Source: CAZYTX01 sp964650485
Lineage (GTDB): Bacteria; RBG-13-61-14; DATKZS01
Length of the DNA: 34,973 nucleotides
Direction of reading: 5' to 3'
Assembly (NCBI GenBank): GCA_964650485.1
Contig: CAZYTX010000037.1
Location: 1 to 34,973, forward strand
Each line of letters begins with the position of its first letter. Position 1 is the stretch's first letter. The position numbers were made by a program, and so were the translations under genes. Below, piece by piece: positions 14,478-21,156 of this stretch. The notes under the pieces are model-generated. The model searched no databases. It worked only from the letters and a program-made list of their open reading frames with translations, and was not told the DNA's origin.

Positions 14478-16571
14478 TTATTGAATGTAGCCCAGCGCTC
14501 TCAGGTCCCTGGTCCTGGCCCGGTCGCCTTTGCTGGGTGCAAGGGCGTAGATTGACTGTGGGTCGGGCAGTGACTCGAGCATCCACCTGTATAGGGGGTG
14601 CCGGTCCCCGCCCCGGGCCGGCCACAGGTCCTCGGTCTCACGGGGGTCGGCCTCCAGGTCATACAACCGCACCGTGGTGGCGCCGGTGCCGGGGTAGTAC
14701 TGCTTTATGATCTTCAGCCACCCCTGCCTCGCAGCCAGGGCCACCCTGAGGTCCGCCTGGCCGTCATCCCTGGGAGCGAAGTCCTTGCGGAAGAGGATGG
14801 AGGCCAGCGGCTTTTCGGAAGCTCCCCCTTTGCCGGGCTCGAAAGAGTCCAGGCTGCCTGCATGCCACGACCCCGCGGGACGCACGCCGACGATCCCGGC
14901 AATCAAAGAAGGTATCAGGGTGGTGGAGACCGGTGTTGAAATCTCTCTTTGCCTCGGCCGCCGTCCGTCAAAGATGACAAAAGGCACGTAGATCTCCTCC
15001 TGGAAGAGGCTCTGTCCATGCCTGTAGTTTTGGTGCTCTCCAAATGCCTCGCCGTGGTCCGAGGTCACGATAACCACGGTATTCTCGATCAGCCCCTGTT
15101 CGCCAAGGAAGTTCATAAGCCCCTCGAGCTGCCGGTCAAGGAAGCGGACCTCGCCCTGGTAGCGGGCCATCACCCCGGGGACAGCCTCCGGGTGCTCGAT
15201 CAGCCACCTGTTCGCGGTCTTTCTGTTGTCGTAGCGGAAGAAGGAGTAAAGGGAGCGGGCCTTTGCAAGCGGCCCTCCCTTTAGTGAGAAGAAGGTGTCG
15301 GGCCAGGGGGCCAGGTAAGGGTAATGCGGTTCCATGTAGTGGAGGTAGAGGAAGAAGGGCCCCGGGCCGGTCGAGCGGAGCAGGTCCTTGGCATGAAGGG
15401 TCAGGATGCGGCCGGAGTTCAGGTAGCCCTGGTGGTGCCTGCCCAGGGAGATGAAGCGCTGGAACCCCCTGCCAAAGCCGTGGCGGGGATCAATCAGCCG
15501 GTTGGTTGACACGGCCGCGGTCTTGTAGCCCTCCTGTGCAAGCCTCTCGGACACGAACACGACCCCGTGCTTGAACTCCAGGTGCGCGTTGCTTATGTAC
15601 CCGTGCTCGTGGGGGTAGAGGCCGGTGAGGATGCTGGCCGTTGACGGGATAGTATAGGAGCAGGGGGCCGTGGCCTGGGTGAAAGTAGTGCTCCTCTCAA
15701 TGAGCCGGGTGAGGAACGGCGCGGTGCGGGGGCCCAGGCGGTCGGCCCTGAAGGTGTCAACCGTGACCAGGATGATGTTGGGTTCGGAGGCCGGCCCCGG
15801 GGCCCGCGGCCGGCTTATAAAGGCCCGGGGTCTGTCACCCCCTCCGTTGTCCCCGGGCACGAGGCGGATGATAAAGCTTTTCATGCCGGGCGGCATAGCA
15901 GCGGCGGGAATTTTAAAGTCGTTCCACTCCAGGGCGCTCTGCAGGGGGGCGGTGAAAACCGGGCTTTTGGGGTCGCGGGCGCCTCGAGCATAGACCTCCA
16001 CCCTGGCCCCAGACCCCCCGGTCTCCGGGGCCCCGCCCCCGAATGATACGGCCCCCCTGCCTTCCCGGTCCAGGTGGAACATCAGGGGACGCTCAGGGGT
16101 TAATACCTTGACCGGCCGCGTCTCGGTGTTGATGGTGAGCAGGAACTCGGGGGGCTCCGCCGCGGAGGATGACAGCTCGTATATCTCTTCGCTTGTTGCG
16201 CCCACGAACTCGAAAGGGGGCACGCTGCTGAAATGTACGCTGTAGCCCACGCTGGCAACGAATACTGCCAGGGCAAGAGAAAGGCAGAGCCGCCAAATTC
16301 GGGCCCTGCTGAAGACAAGGGAATATGCCAGGGCCGTGGCTGGAACGGCCCCCAGCAGGGAGCCGGCCGCGAGGCCGGCGTTGTCCACCATCATGTCCAG
16401 TTTCAACTCGATGAGCACGCTCGCCAGGGCCGCGCTTGCATAGAATGTTACAAGGGCCGCGGGAAAGACCGCTATAATGAAAAGGATACCGAGGAGGATA
16501 CGCAGTGCGCCCCGGACCCTCGGCGGCCGGGAGGGGCACTGACTGTTCACGGCGTCTTCAGACTCGACCAT
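14478..16571 (-). CDS. Membrane-anchored sulfatase-fold (alkaline phosphatase superfamily) enzyme
   Basis: This 697-residue protein starts with three or four membrane helices (about 20-125), then a linker, then a sulfatase domain from about residue 265. Metal-site motifs are NIILVTVDTFRADRLG at the front and TSDHGEAFGEHQNYRHG later; the C-terminus is the family-typical LRALGYIQ. At the active site, sulfatases that use formylglycine have CxPSR; here the segment reads TIPSTASILTG, with Thr in place of Cys and no Arg. This is more like phosphoethanolamine or lipoteichoic acid transferase-type members. It may therefore act on a phosphodiester or a lipid headgroup; the substrate is unknown. It converges with the activator gene 31 bases away. 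No clear ribosome-binding site precedes the ATG. Confidence 0.8.
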   Translation of the reverse strand: MVESEDAVNSQCPSRPPRVRGALRILLGILFIIAVFPAALVTFYASAALASVLIELKLDMMVDNAGLAAGSLLGAVPATALAYSLVFSRARIWRLCLSLALAVFVASVGYSVHFSSVPPFEFVGATSEEIYELSSSAAEPPEFLLTINTETRPVKVLTPERPLMFHLDREGRGAVSFGGGAPETGGSGARVEVYARGARDPKSPVFTAPLQSALEWNDFKIPAAAMPPGMKSFIIRLVPGDNGGGDRPRAFISRPRAPGPASEPNIILVTVDTFRADRLGPRTAPFLTRLIERSTTFTQATAPCSYTIPSTASILTGLYPHEHGYISNAHLEFKHGVVFVSERLAQEGYKTAAVSTNRLIDPRHGFGRGFQRFISLGRHHQGYLNSGRILTLHAKDLLRSTGPGPFFLYLHYMEPHYPYLAPWPDTFFSLKGGPLAKARSLYSFFRYDNRKTANRWLIEHPEAVPGVMARYQGEVRFLDRQLEGLMNFLGEQGLIENTVVIVTSDHGEAFGEHQNYRHGQSLFQEEIYVPFVIFDGRRPRQREISTPVSTTLIPSLIAGIVGVRPAGSWHAGSLDSFEPGKGGASEKPLASILFRKDFAPRDDGQADLRVALAARQGWLKIIKQYYPGTGATTVRLYDLEADPRETEDLWPARGGDRHPLYRWMLESLPDPQSIYALAPSKGDRARTRDLRALGYIQ

Positions 16572-16599
16572 ACTACTAACGTAGTTAAAAAAGGGGACG

Positions 16600-17055
16600 T
16601 CAGCAAATCACCCTGATGGTATCGCCCGGCCGGACCGGACCGCACTTTACCACCCGGGCGAACACCCCCCTCTTCGGCATTATGCACTTGCCGCTCTGCT
16701 TCTGTATCTCGCACCCTGCGTGGCAGGTCTTTCCTGTCTGGGTGAGCTCCAGCACGGCCTCCCCGGCCTGCAGGAAGGTCCCCACTGGCAGGAGCGCTAT
16801 CTCCAGGCCCTCGGTTGTGAGGTTCTCGGCAAAGTCGCCCGGGCCGGCCTCGATCCCGTACTCCTTCATAAGTCTTACGTCCTCCATGGCAAGGAGGCTC
16901 ACCTGGCGGTGGGTGGAAGGGTCGGCGTGGGCGTCATCCAAAAGACCGCGGCCCTCTTCCAGCATGGCGCCGTGCTCCAGCCGGTCCTTTTTCACGCCCT
17001 TTTCCCTGCTGGTGCACACGGCTACTATATTTCCTTCGGTAGCGTCCTTTTTCAT
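16600..17055 (-). CDS. MOSC-domain protein
   Basis: This 151-residue protein is a single MOSC domain (the fold at the C-terminus of molybdenum cofactor sulfurases). It shows AGPGDFAENLTTEGLEI, LPVGTFLQAGEAVLELTQTG, a Cys-rich TCHAGCEI, then GKCIMPKRGVFARV and the barrel-closing GPVRPGDTIRV. MOSC proteins bind molybdenum cofactor or handle sulfane sulfur; the exact substrate of the stand-alone form is not known. It lies 28 bases upstream of the sulfatase-fold gene on the same strand, and is transcribed away from an Rrf2 regulator. The 81-base region between them probably holds both promoters, so Rrf2 control is plausible. Confidence 0.9.
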   Translation of the reverse strand: MKKDATEGNIVAVCTSREKGVKKDRLEHGAMLEEGRGLLDDAHADPSTHRQVSLLAMEDVRLMKEYGIEAGPGDFAENLTTEGLEIALLPVGTFLQAGEAVLELTQTGKTCHAGCEIQKQSGKCIMPKRGVFARVVKCGPVRPGDTIRVIC

Positions 17056-17075
17056 CTATTCTATCCTTTTACCGC

Positions 17076-17104
17076 TTGACAGATAATTACTATCGTGTTA
17101 GTAG
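17076..17104 (+). promoter_or_regulatory. Promoter and possible operator of the first Rrf2 gene
   Basis: TTGACA at 17076-17081 is followed after 17 bases by TAGTAG (a 4/6 match to -10), with the gene start at 17137. Across the -10 lies the dyad TACTA-TCGTGT-TAGTA. Its right part, GTTAGTAG at 17097-17104, recurs inverted as CTACTAAC at 16573-16580 just before the sulfatase-fold gene. The -35 is good; the operator role is a guess. Confidence 0.4.
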
Positions 17105-17136
17105 CATTATAGCAAAGCACAAAGAAAGGACAAAAA

Positions 17137-17571
17137 ATGAAGCTTTCCACCAGGGCGAGATACGCGCTCAAGGCCATGATGGTGATAGCAAGGGAGAGCG
17201 AAAAGGGAAAGCCCATGAACCTGGCCGAGGTTGCCGAGCGGGGCCACATCTCCTATCGCTATCTCGAGCAGGTGGCCATATCCTTGAAGAACGCGGGCAT
17301 CCTGAAGGGCGTATCCGGGAAGAACGGTGGCCACGCCCTTTCCCGGCCGGCCGGGGACATCAGGCTGGGGGAGATAGTGGAAGCGGCCATCGGCAGGATC
17401 AACGTGGTTGACTGCGTGCACAACCCTGACGAGTGCATGTGGGTGGACGACTGCGAATGCAGGGTGCTTTACTGCCTGATAAACCAGAGGATCAGGAACA
17501 CCTTGAACTCCTTTACCCTGGCTGACCTGGCCGACGGGCTCGTGGAGGAAAAGGCGGGAAAAGCTCCATGA
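17137..17571 (+). CDS. Rrf2-family transcription regulator with Cys cluster
   Basis: This 144-residue regulator has the Rrf2 winged-helix N-terminus: KLSTRARYALKAMMVIA, then the recognition region SYRYLEQVAISLKNAGILKGVSGKNGGHALSRP. A cysteine cluster at about 93-109 (VDCVHNPDEC, DDCEC) plus another Cys further on fits ligands for an Fe-S cluster as in IscR, NsrR or RsrR. It probably senses redox state, nitric oxide or cluster supply. Its last four bases overlap the start of a PAS histidine kinase (ATGA), an unusual partner for an Rrf2 protein. The divergent MOSC gene is a likely target. No nearer assignment within the family can be made by reading. Confidence 0.9.
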   Translation: MKLSTRARYALKAMMVIARESEKGKPMNLAEVAERGHISYRYLEQVAISLKNAGILKGVSGKNGGHALSRPAGDIRLGEIVEAAIGRINVVDCVHNPDECMWVDDCECRVLYCLINQRIRNTLNSFTLADLADGLVEEKAGKAP

Positions 17572-18668
17572 AAAGAGAAAAAGAGCGCATAGAGCTCCTG
17601 GATGAGCCGGCCCTGCGCGCATGCCTGGACGCCGTGCACGAGCCGGTGGTGATAGTGGACGAGAAGCGCAGGATCGTCCATGCGAACGCACTCTTCCTCG
17701 CGGCCTTCCCCGGTGCTCGCCCGGGCGAGCACTGCTGCCAGGTGGTGCGGGCCGGGAGCGGCCCCTGCCCGCAGTGCCCTGCGGATGCGGCCCTTTCTGG
17801 CGATACTGCCAACTCACGCTCAAGTGTCACGCTCCAGCACGGGGGCGTCTCCAGGGAGGCGCTGGTGCAGGCGTCGGTGGTCTCTCCCCGGGGCCTGGTC
17901 ATGCTATCCATACAGGGACTGGACGCGGCGCATCAGGGCACAAGCGAACACGGCGCCTCTGCATTCCAGGTAATGTTCGAGCAGGACCGGCTCGCGGACA
18001 TAGGGCTGCTGGTGAGCTCCATATCGCACACCGTGAAGAACATACTATCGGGACTGGACTCCGGGCTCTACCTCATGGGCTCCGGGTTCGAAAGAGATAA
18101 CCGGCACAGGATTGAGAGGGGATGGGAGATAGTGAGGAGGAACACCAGGAGGATGAAAAGCGCCATCCTCGACATACTCTATTACTCCAAAGACAGGCCA
18201 CTGGAAATAACCGAGATCAAAACAAAGGAGCTGAAAAAAGAGATAAGGGACATCATCGAAGAAAAGGCCCAGGAGCACGGAATAAAATGGGTCGAGAACA
18301 TTGACAGACAAGCCGGGAAGTTCCAGGGAGACTACAACGCCATAAGGACCATGCTCGTGAACCTGCTGGAAAACTCCATAGACGCGTGCAGGGTTGACGA
18401 CAGGAAGGACTCCCACTTCATAACGTTCACATGCACCGCGGAGGGAGACCACGTCATATTCCAGGTCTCGGACAACGGGCTGGGAATGGACAGGGAAACA
18501 AGGGACAAGGCATTCTCTTTGTTCTACTCCACAAAGGGGGCTAAAGGCACCGGGCTGGGCCTGTTCATGGCAAAGCAGACCGTGGAAAGGCACGGGGGCG
18601 TGATCCACCTGGAGTCCGATTTCGGGGGCGGCGCCAGCTTTACCATCAGACTGCCTCGTAAGGTATGA
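17568..18668 (+). CDS. PAS-domain sensor histidine kinase
   Basis: This 366-residue kinase has no membrane segment. A PAS-like sensor (about 13-115) starts LDAVHEPVVIVDEKRRIVHAN and carries four Cys (56, 57, 67 and 70, in HCCQVV and CPQC) that could bind metal or an Fe-S cluster. A kinase core follows: the H-box SSISHTVKN with phospho-acceptor His154, N-box MLVNLLENSIDA, G1 VSDNGLGM, F-box FSLFYSTKG and G2 GTGLGLFMA. It is therefore a complete soluble kinase. No response regulator lies next to it. It overlaps the Rrf2 gene (ATGA), and the only response regulator in the window is the NtrC-type protein at 13043, whose own kinase is broken, so cross-pairing is possible. Its stop codon is the first unit of a heptamer repeat. 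Confidence 0.9.
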   Translation: MKREKERIELLDEPALRACLDAVHEPVVIVDEKRRIVHANALFLAAFPGARPGEHCCQVVRAGSGPCPQCPADAALSGDTANSRSSVTLQHGGVSREALVQASVVSPRGLVMLSIQGLDAAHQGTSEHGASAFQVMFEQDRLADIGLLVSSISHTVKNILSGLDSGLYLMGSGFERDNRHRIERGWEIVRRNTRRMKSAILDILYYSKDRPLEITEIKTKELKKEIRDIIEEKAQEHGIKWVENIDRQAGKFQGDYNAIRTMLVNLLENSIDACRVDDRKDSHFITFTCTAEGDHVIFQVSDNGLGMDRETRDKAFSLFYSTKGAKGTGLGLFMAKQTVERHGGVIHLESDFGGGASFTIRLPRKV

Positions 18669-18749
18669 GGTTTGAGTCGTGAGTCTTGAGTTCTGAGGAT
18701 TGAGACCTGAAGACTCATACCTCACATCTCACAACTCAAACCTGAAAAG
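18666..18749. repeat. Twelve-unit heptamer repeat with inverted halves
   Basis: The 84 bases divide exactly into twelve 7-mers. Six begin TGAG, the seventh begins TGAA, four begin TCA, and the last begins TGAA. The TGAG half and the TCA half are roughly complementary, so the RNA or DNA strand could fold into a long imperfect hairpin. The first unit contains the stop codon of the histidine kinase, and the array ends five bases before the -35 of the next gene. It may act as a terminator or a spacer. Confidence 0.75.
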
Positions 18750-18753
18750 GGGC

Positions 18754-18782
18754 TTGACAGATGACCCGTTCGTTGTTATCAT
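18754..18782 (+). promoter_or_regulatory. Sigma-70 promoter of the second Rrf2 gene
   Basis: TTGACA (18754-18759) is followed after exactly 17 bases by TATCAT (18777-18782), a 6/6 and 5/6 match to the housekeeping consensus. It lies about 30 bases before the ATG at 18811. Confidence 0.75.
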
Positions 18783-18803
18783 CTCGATCAGGTTAGTCAA
18801 AAA
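18781..18803. promoter_or_regulatory. Candidate Rrf2 autoregulatory operator
   Basis: ATCTCGAT-CAGGTTA-GTCAAAAA has the same 8-7-8 layout as the clearer dyad at 19292-19314 (ATCTTGAC and GTCGAGAT). It starts inside the -10 of the Rrf2 promoter, so binding would repress transcription. The shared half-site is ATCTYGAY. Confidence 0.45.
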
Positions 18804-18810
18804 GGCGGCC

Positions 18811-19263
18811 ATGCTAGTATCGCAAAAATGCCAGTACGCCCTCCGGGCGGTGTTCGAGCTGGCCCGAAGAAACGGACAGGGCCCGGTGAAGATAGCCGAG
18901 ATAGCAAAGGCCCAGGCCATACCGGTCCGGTTCCTGGAGGTCATTCTGGGGCAGCTCAAGCAAGGCGGCTTTGTAAGGTCGCAGCGCGGCAACGAGGGAG
19001 GATACTTCCTCACAAGGGACCCGAGGGAGCTCACAGTGGGTGACATGATACGCTTCGTGCAGGGGCCCATAGTGCCGGTGGAATGCGTGATGGGCGACGG
19101 TGACAGAAACAAGTGCCCCTTCTACGGCTCTTGCGTGTTCCTGCCAATGTGGGAGAAGGTGGAAAAGGCCCTCGCCGGAGTGTACGACGCCACCACCATT
19201 CAGGACCTAATGGACCTGGAGGAGAGGAACGTTCGCGAGTACGTGCCTGATTTCGCCATATGA
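18811..19263 (+). CDS. Rrf2-family regulator, probable control of the sulfur gene block
   Basis: The 150-residue protein starts MLVSQKCQYALRAVFELARR, the usual Rrf2 N-terminus, and has the wing region RFLEVILGQLKQGGFVRSQRGNEGGYFL. Three cysteines (ECVMGDGDRNKCPFYGSC, spaced 10 and 6) sit where IscR-type members bind an Fe-S cluster. Candidate operators lie in its own promoter and just downstream of the gene, in front of the sulfur and cysteine genes. Control of cysteine and sulfur metabolism would parallel CymR and IscR. The ATG at 18811 is chosen over longer readings because the family starts there. The ribosome-binding site is poor. Confidence 0.9.
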   Translation: MLVSQKCQYALRAVFELARRNGQGPVKIAEIAKAQAIPVRFLEVILGQLKQGGFVRSQRGNEGGYFLTRDPRELTVGDMIRFVQGPIVPVECVMGDGDRNKCPFYGSCVFLPMWEKVEKALAGVYDATTIQDLMDLEERNVREYVPDFAI

Positions 19264-19291
19264 CAAGGGGGGACTATTTTTATTGCCGCCA

Positions 19292-19314
19292 ATCTTGACT
19301 ATATCGGTCGAGAT
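19292..19314. promoter_or_regulatory. Rrf2-type operator before the sulfur block
   Basis: ATCTTGAC-TATATCG-GTCGAGAT is an inverted repeat with 7 of 8 arm positions paired and a 7-base spacer, resembling IscR-type sites. TTGACT inside it could be a -35 with TATGTT (16 bases on) as -10, so operator and promoter would overlap. The first gene after it is the TusA-like gene at 19524. Confidence 0.5.
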
Positions 19315-19381
19315 AATATGTTAAGCGCGGGGAACATGGAAACACGAGAGGGAGCGTTTATTCAAATTTGATTATATGTTT

Positions 19382-19496
19382 CACACAGAGACGCAGAGAA
19401 CACGGAGCAATGAAAATGAAATGCAGGGATTTTTACTCGTGTCATAAGGTAAAAACTTACGAAAACTCTGTGTCCTGTGACTCTGTGCGAGAAAAA
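19382..19496. repeat. Dispersed palindromic repeat, copy A
   Basis: The element begins CACAGAGACGCAGAGAACAC and ends with CTCTGTGTCCTGTGACTCTG, which are near reverse complements. The centre contains GGGATTTTTACT. A diverged copy lies at 34641-34770 with the same ends and the same GGGATTTTT core. It has no coding capacity and would fold into a long hairpin. It sits between the Rrf2 operator and the TusA-like gene, so it would be in the leader of the sulfur operon if transcription starts near 19330. Confidence 0.7.
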
Positions 19497-19523
19497 TCGA
19501 AATGATACAGAGAGAGGTGAACC

Positions 19524-19820
19524 ATGAGCCAACTTCAACAGCAGACCATTGTCGGTGACGCGCAGGCGTCCCATTTCCAGCATACCTCCACCACGCCCGC
19601 GCGTTGCGTGGACCTCTCCGCGGAGATATGTCCCATGACCTTTGTGAAGCTCAAGCTCCACATGGACCGGATATCCCCGGGCGAGCTGATCGAGGTGGTC
19701 GTGAAGGAAGGCGAGCACATGGTGAACGTGCCCCGGAACCTTGGCGACGAGGGCCACAAGATCGAGGCCGTCAGCAGGGAAGGTGAAAACTACCACCTGC
19801 TGGTTAAAAAGGCCCTGTGA
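19524..19820 (+). CDS. TusA-family sulfur carrier protein
   Basis: This 98-residue protein has a 25-residue leader followed by a TusA fold. The sulfur-accepting Cys36 is in the signature DLSAEICPMTFVKLKLHMD, and the protein continues with SPGELIEVVVKEGEHMVNVPRNLGDEGHKI. TusA proteins carry persulfide from cysteine desulfurase or other donors to DsrE/TusBCD-type proteins, for tRNA 2-thiolation or dissimilatory sulfur oxidation. DsrE, F and H-like genes follow in the same block, so a relay is likely. The ribosome-binding site is GAGAGAGGTG. The next gene begins 52 bases downstream. Confidence 0.9.
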   Translation: MSQLQQQTIVGDAQASHFQHTSTTPARCVDLSAEICPMTFVKLKLHMDRISPGELIEVVVKEGEHMVNVPRNLGDEGHKIEAVSREGENYHLLVKKAL

Positions 19821-19872
19821 AACCCTTGGGGACCGGCTGCACCATGCACCTTTTGGGAAAGGACACACAGGC

Positions 19873-20106
19873 ATGAGGGAGCGCATCCAACAGGCGCTCG
19901 ATGAGATCAGGCCGCTTTTGCAAAAGGAAGGCGGCGACCTTGAGCTGGTCGAGGTGAAGGACAACGGCCGGGTGCTTATAAGGTTTTTGGACGGTGACCA
20001 TGGAAGAGCGGCCAGGTTGAAGCCCCTGGCTGTAAAGACCATCAGGGACAAGGTGCCCGAGGTGACCGAGGTTGCCGCGGTGAACGGAGGAGCAAAAGCT
20101 CTTTGA
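19873..20106 (+). CDS. Nfu-like domain protein lacking the cluster-binding cysteines
   Basis: This 77-residue protein aligns along its length with the NifU C-terminal (Nfu) Fe-S scaffold: MRERIQQALDEIRPLLQKEGGDLELVEV at the start and RDKVPEVTEVAAV at the end. Where the family has the cluster motif GACxGCP, this protein reads GDHGRAARLKPL. No cysteine is present anywhere, so it cannot bind a cluster the usual way. It may have become a binding or regulatory protein for sulfur-relay partners. The ATG at 19873 is chosen because the family starts there, with AAAGGA 11 bases before. It lies between the TusA-like and PP-loop genes. Confidence 0.85.
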   Translation: MRERIQQALDEIRPLLQKEGGDLELVEVKDNGRVLIRFLDGDHGRAARLKPLAVKTIRDKVPEVTEVAAVNGGAKAL

Positions 20107-20121
20107 GCACGGGGGGAAGAG

Positions 20122-21156
20122 GTGACAAAGGCCGTACTGCTGCTGTCCGGTGGACTTGACAGCACCCTGGCGGGCAAGGTGCTGATGGACCAGGGGGTTT
20201 ATGTGGAGGCGATAAACTTCGTCTCACCATTCTGCCGCTGCACCCCCCGGGGTCTCGGGTGCTCCGCGGCAAAGAGGTCCGCGGAGCGGCTCGGCCTCGA
20301 GGTGCGGGTGTTCTCGTGCGGGGAGGACTACCTGGAGGTTGTAAAACACCCCCGCTTCGGCAGGGGGAAGGGCATGAACCCGTGCATTGATTGCAGGATT
20401 TACATGTTCAAAAGAGCCAGACAGTACATGATCGAGTGCGGGGCCGACTTCGTGGCCACCGGAGAGGTGCTCTTCGAGCGGCCCATGTCGCAGCGCCCGG
20501 AGCCCATGCGCATCATCGAGGAAAAGTCGGACCTTATTGACCTGGTGGTAAGGCCCTTGTCCGCAAAGCTGCTCTCCCCTTCCAGGCCCGAGAGGGAGGG
20601 GAAGGTAAAAAGGGAAAAGCTCCACGATATAAAAGGTCGGCGAAGGAAAGCGCAGATGGAGCTTGCATCATCGCTTGGCATCAAGGACTTCATCTGCCCG
20701 GGCGGCGGATGCCTCCTGACCGACACCGAGTTCGCCGCCCGGCTTGCCGACATTCTGGATCATGAGCCGGAATGCTCTATCGAGGACGTGAGAATGCTTG
20801 CAACCGGCAGGCATTTCCGGCTCAAAAGCAAAACAAAGGTGGTCATGGGAAGGGACCAGCAAGAGAACCGCGTTATTGAAACACACTGCCGCCAGGGCGA
20901 CCTGCTGATAAAGCCGGCTGTGCTGCCCGGCCCCAGCGCCCTGTGCAGAAGCCCGCGCACCGGCGAGGACGTTGCAGTGGCCGCGGGCCTGGTGCTCTCG
21001 TACATGAAGGGCTGGCCGCAGGCCGAGATCAAGGTGAAACACAACGGGGCCGAGCACGCCATCACGGGGCTACATCCGCTTAACAGGGACATCGCCGACG
21101 CCTTAAGGGTATGCGCCAGGAACGGGAAAAGCCGGGGAAAGGAGAAGCCAGCATGA
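20122..21156 (+). CDS. PP-loop ATPase, ThiI/MnmA-like tRNA sulfurtransferase with DUF814-type tail
   Basis: This 344-residue protein has an N-terminal PP-loop (LLLSGGLDSTLAG, about 6-18) that adenylates a nucleobase carbonyl, followed by NPCIDCRIYMFKRA. That motif gives two cysteines, probably for persulfide or Fe-S-dependent thiolation. CPGGGCLLTD adds two more near residue 195. The C-terminal third (from about 230) has HFRLKSKTKVVMGRDQQENRV and HNGAEHAITG, resembling the RNA-binding DUF814/NFACT-R domain. A role in tRNA thiolation is likely; the modified base is unknown. It starts with GTG after GGGGGGAAGAG and overlaps thrC by ATGA. The TusA and DsrEFH-like proteins in the same block are natural sulfur donors. 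Confidence 0.8.
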   Translation: MTKAVLLLSGGLDSTLAGKVLMDQGVYVEAINFVSPFCRCTPRGLGCSAAKRSAERLGLEVRVFSCGEDYLEVVKHPRFGRGKGMNPCIDCRIYMFKRARQYMIECGADFVATGEVLFERPMSQRPEPMRIIEEKSDLIDLVVRPLSAKLLSPSRPEREGKVKREKLHDIKGRRRKAQMELASSLGIKDFICPGGGCLLTDTEFAARLADILDHEPECSIEDVRMLATGRHFRLKSKTKVVMGRDQQENRVIETHCRQGDLLIKPAVLPGPSALCRSPRTGEDVAVAAGLVLSYMKGWPQAEIKVKHNGAEHAITGLHPLNRDIADALRVCARNGKSRGKEKPA

